From Nansenia antarctica (Eukaryota > Chordata > Actinopteri > Argentiniformes > Microstomatidae): a stretch of 64,000 nt of DNA. Made by a program: the position numbers and the translations under genes. The notes beneath the pieces are model-generated. The model was not told where the DNA came from, ran no database searches, and saw only the letters and a list, made by a program, of their open reading frames with translations. The stretch spans positions 16,859,581 to 16,923,580 of the forward strand of contig OZ022342.1 in assembly GCA_963989245.1 (NCBI GenBank). Reading direction: 5' to 3'. This document shows, piece after piece, positions 61,174 to 64,000 of the stretch. Numbering within the stretch: the first letter of the stretch is position 1; each line of letters opens with the position of its first letter.

Positions 61174-61252
<79 letters not shown>
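61174..61252. repeat. (GA)n microsatellite
   Basis: Pure AG/GA run of about 79 bp. The RERERE and SLSLSL frames are artefacts. Confidence 0.95.
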
Positions 61253-61255
<3 letters not shown>

Positions 61256-62244
61256 AAGCAAGAAAGATTCTGAGTGGGAGTAAACCACAAATTAGGGCAG
61301 TCCTGTCATCCTGTCTCACGCATGAGTGGCCAAGATAATATTTGGAATGAAAACAGTTATTTTACATTATGCATATTACACACCTGTATGGCATATACTG
61401 CGTGGAAGCACAACATTGCAAAGTGAGAAGGGAATCGTCACTAGCAAATCTTTCTTGGGCAATTGTCAGCATCCTGACATTTCAATTACCTAGGCAACCT
61501 TACAGAAGCGAAGGAGTAAGAAAGCGCCACAGGGGAACTTCAAGACATAAACAACTCAACAAAGACAAGTACGTGTCTCCTATTAGCTTGAGGATTCTGA
61601 TGGGATTCTAACTGAGCAATCAGAGTGTGTGTGTAGATAGACACACACACAGAAGTGATTTTTGGATTGCAATACCAATTATATAGGAAAGAGGGATTTT
61701 GAGACTAGAGATGCACATCTTTTGATGTGTAATTGCAGTAAAGCTAAACAGGAATGCTGAATTGCTCCTCAAGGCTGTGTGAGCTTTCAGTGACTTGATT
61801 CCAGCAAAACCATTTCTGGGTTTTAACATTTTGAAAACGAACTAATTTCACAGCATTGATTAATTGTGCTTATTTTCTACGTAATTTTTTCATACGAAGA
61901 ACTTGCCTGCTAGAGTGCTCAGTTGTGCTCAGGTGGTTACAGCTTTCCCCAGTAGTATGTGAAAGCGTAGCCGTTGCACGGTGGCAAGTCATTTCAAAGC
62001 AGCTGCTACCGGCACACTTGTCATGACTAATTCATTGTTAATGATCTCTCTTATTCTCAAGTGTCACTCAATTCAAATATAATAGCAACTCTATTCATTC
62101 TGTTGTGTGTTATTTCAGGTGCCACCAGATAGGAAGTCAATGAAGGGCTTAATAACGACTAAACCAAATCAGATTCATTGTGTACGAAAAAACAAAGTGG
62201 TGTTATTAAGCTGTGGCATTAGTATGAGGCATTAGTCTCAACTC

Positions 62245-63148
62245 TCCGATTCCTGGGGGTGCACATACAGGAGGACCTGTCCTGGAGGACCAACACAGCA
62301 GCCATCATCAAGAAGGCACAACAGCGGCTCTACTTCCTGAGAGTCCTCAGGAACTACCACCTCAGACAGGAGCTGCTTGTGACCTTCTACCGCTGCACAG
62401 TGGAGAGCATCCTCACCTACTGCATTTGCGTGTGGTTCTTCAGCTGCACAGCCGCAGAGAGGAAAGCGCTACAGAGAGTCGTGAGATCAGCCCAGAAGAT
62501 CATCGGCGCCCCCCTTCCCTCTCTGGAAGATCTGTACAACACACGCTGCCTCAGGAAGGCCTCCAAGATCTCCAGGGACCCATCCCACCCTGGGAACGAA
62601 CACTTTGTTCGGCTGCGCTCAGGCAGGCGGTTCAGGACGATGTTCGCACGGACAAACAGACTGAAGCTCAGCTTCTACCCTAGGGCCATTCAGGCCCTGA
62701 ACACAGCAAAGACCTAGGTTCTAGGCCCTGGACAATCTAGACAATTTGATGGCAGCTACTAGATTGTAAACATAAGTGCAATATTGTAATACAACTGTGA
62801 ACATTCTAAACCTGCTAACTGCGACACTTTAATGAATGTGCAACAAATATTATGTGCAATATGACAACCCATGTGTACATAAGGTTCAGATATAGGAAAA
62901 AGTTATGATATGTATAGCATAGCATAGTATACAGCACAGTGTTTTATTGTATAGTATAGTAGTATAGTATAGTAGATAGTGTACATAGCCTTTATTTATG
63001 TCAACCAGCTCTTTTCTCTTTTTTGTTTTACCCTTGGCTCTCTTGTTTTTAGTCTTTTTTCCAAGCACCAGGGGAGACCCCCTCCTAAATTTCGTTGTAT
63101 GGTACCTGTACTGTATAAATGACAATAAAGACCATTAATTCATTCATA
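62245..63148 (+). mobile_element. 5'-truncated LINE, ORF 3' end intact
   Basis: A continuous frame from about 62245 to 62717 encodes the C-terminal end of a LINE ORF2 protein: FLGVHIQEDLSW, KKAQQRLYFLR, FYRCTVESILTYC, ALQRVVRSAQKIIG, YNTRCLRKASKISRDPSHPG, ending LNTAKT. A 3' UTR of about 430 bp follows, ending ATGACAATAAAGACC and an ATTAATTCATTCAT tail. It lies inside the pc intron, opposite to pc. Same family as 51516-52030 and 34417-36490. Confidence 0.9.
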
Positions 63149-64000
63149 GCTACTAATCAATTGTGTTAATATTCTAGAGAAGTGATACTCATTTGGTGGG
63201 CCGCGGGGAGGACCCCCAGACACCCCCTGCTAGAAGCCCCTAACGCCCATGCTTATGTTGCGTGAGAAAACTGCTATTATTTCGAAATAATGCTGCTATT
63301 ATTTATAAGGAATATACATAAATCAAGTATTGTAGTAAATTAGTAGTAAATTATTAATAAAATCAAAATATTGTGGCCTTTCTGACCGTCTGCTTGGGCG
63401 AAAAAAAAATGCTTCAAGTAATTGAGTACCGGTATCCCTGTTCTAGAGTTACCAATTACCAATCCTTTACTGTTGAAGTGTCTGGCTACAATGTAAGAAC
63501 ATAGAGCAATTCACCTTGTGTGAATCTTGCAGCATCAGTGAGCACACAGCCTTCGTCACGGCTGGCTAGGGGGGTAATAACTGCCCTGCTGAATGATCGC
63601 CGCTAAAATAACTCCTCTGGCCTCAGTGTTCCCCTAGCAACAACTTGCCGCCACACAAACATCCATGCTACCCTGATCCCACAAAGACCCTGAGTGGGTC
63701 AGGCCAGGTCATTACCATGGGGTTAAGCCTGGCCTGCTGCAGTAATGTCTCAGTTAAAGAAAGGTCAGGGGGTCGGGTGTGAGCTAAGAAGTGATGACTT
63801 AATATATATGGTGAACTTCTAGACACCCTTTCTTTCTGCCTCCCGATCTGTCCCTCTAGTTCCCTCCCTGTCGCTGCTCTCCCTCCCTCTCCCCTGCTCT
63901 GCAATAGACGCTATGCTTCATTTCTCACATTCTTACATGATGGCAAATGCTCTGCGTCATTTCCCTTGCATGGTGTATTTCCTTGGTTAGCCATTACGGT
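63149..64000. other. Probable pc intron, nothing recognised
   Basis: No exon or named repeat seen. The minus frame at 63668-63904 has no recognisable domain. Confidence 0.4.

Larger units (their letters stand above)
59408..62244 (-). other. pc: pc intron sequence
   Basis: No further pc exon found. Holds CA-rich (60569-60648) and GA-rich (60825-60862, 61174-61252) microsatellites. The upstream exon should encode a segment like DSMSGMTSQPSMGAL, which I did not see on the minus strand. Confidence 0.6.

Noticed and set aside
59408..64000. Further upstream pc exons
   Set aside because: No minus-strand segment resembling the conserved carboxyltransferase sequence was found, so they are presumably beyond the window.

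Overview
This window is ordinary vertebrate nuclear DNA, almost certainly from a teleost fish. Genes have short exons and long introns, GT-AG splice sites and AATAAA signals. Long (CA)n, (CT)n and (GTCT)n microsatellites are very dense, and the mobile elements are Tc1-like transposons, LINEs, a tRNA-headed SINE and hAT-like ends. Several repeat types recall those abundant in salmonids and their relatives (the CAGTACCAGTC palindrome at 4.47 kb, a degraded copy of a common salmonid repeat at 21.2 kb, the Tc1-like copies). A protacanthopterygian (salmonid, pike or relative) is therefore my best guess, with low certainty.

Layout. 1-9.6 kb: transposon and LINE remnants and microsatellites, no gene recognised. 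9.68-28.2 kb (+): a complete coding sequence, in seven coding exons, for a plasma-membrane Na+/Ca2+ exchanger (SLC8/NCX family, 944 aa), which I assign with moderate confidence to the NCX4 subtype (slc8a4). 28-41 kb: intergenic, with a dense cluster of broken LINEs (31.8-36.5 kb) and a Tc1-like element (38.5-40.0 kb). 41.7-47.4 kb (+): ppp1r14b, an inhibitor subunit of protein phosphatase 1, in four exons; its third intron is almost entirely a 17-bp minisatellite of about 1.5 kb. 47.4-50.0 kb (-): fkbp2, an ER-lumen peptidyl-prolyl isomerase, in five coding exons, convergent with ppp1r14b. 50-56.5 kb: intergenic sequence and the likely pc 3' UTR. 56.5-59.4 kb (-): the last five exons of pyruvate carboxylase; the rest of that gene lies beyond the right edge, and 59.4-64 kb is intronic sequence with repeats and another LINE copy.

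The genes do not form one pathway. Their interest is chromosomal: ppp1r14b, fkbp2 and pc all lie in human 11q13, and 11q13 shares ancient whole-genome duplicates (for example the LTBP family) with the regions carrying human SLC8A1, SLC8A2 and SLC8A3. A fourth exchanger here fits NCX4, which fish keep and mammals lost.

I found no undescribed biological system. The points most worth a second look are the minisatellite filling ppp1r14b intron 3, a small intron splitting the normally undivided large exon of the exchanger, an internally repeated transposase segment, and several inverted-repeat structures.
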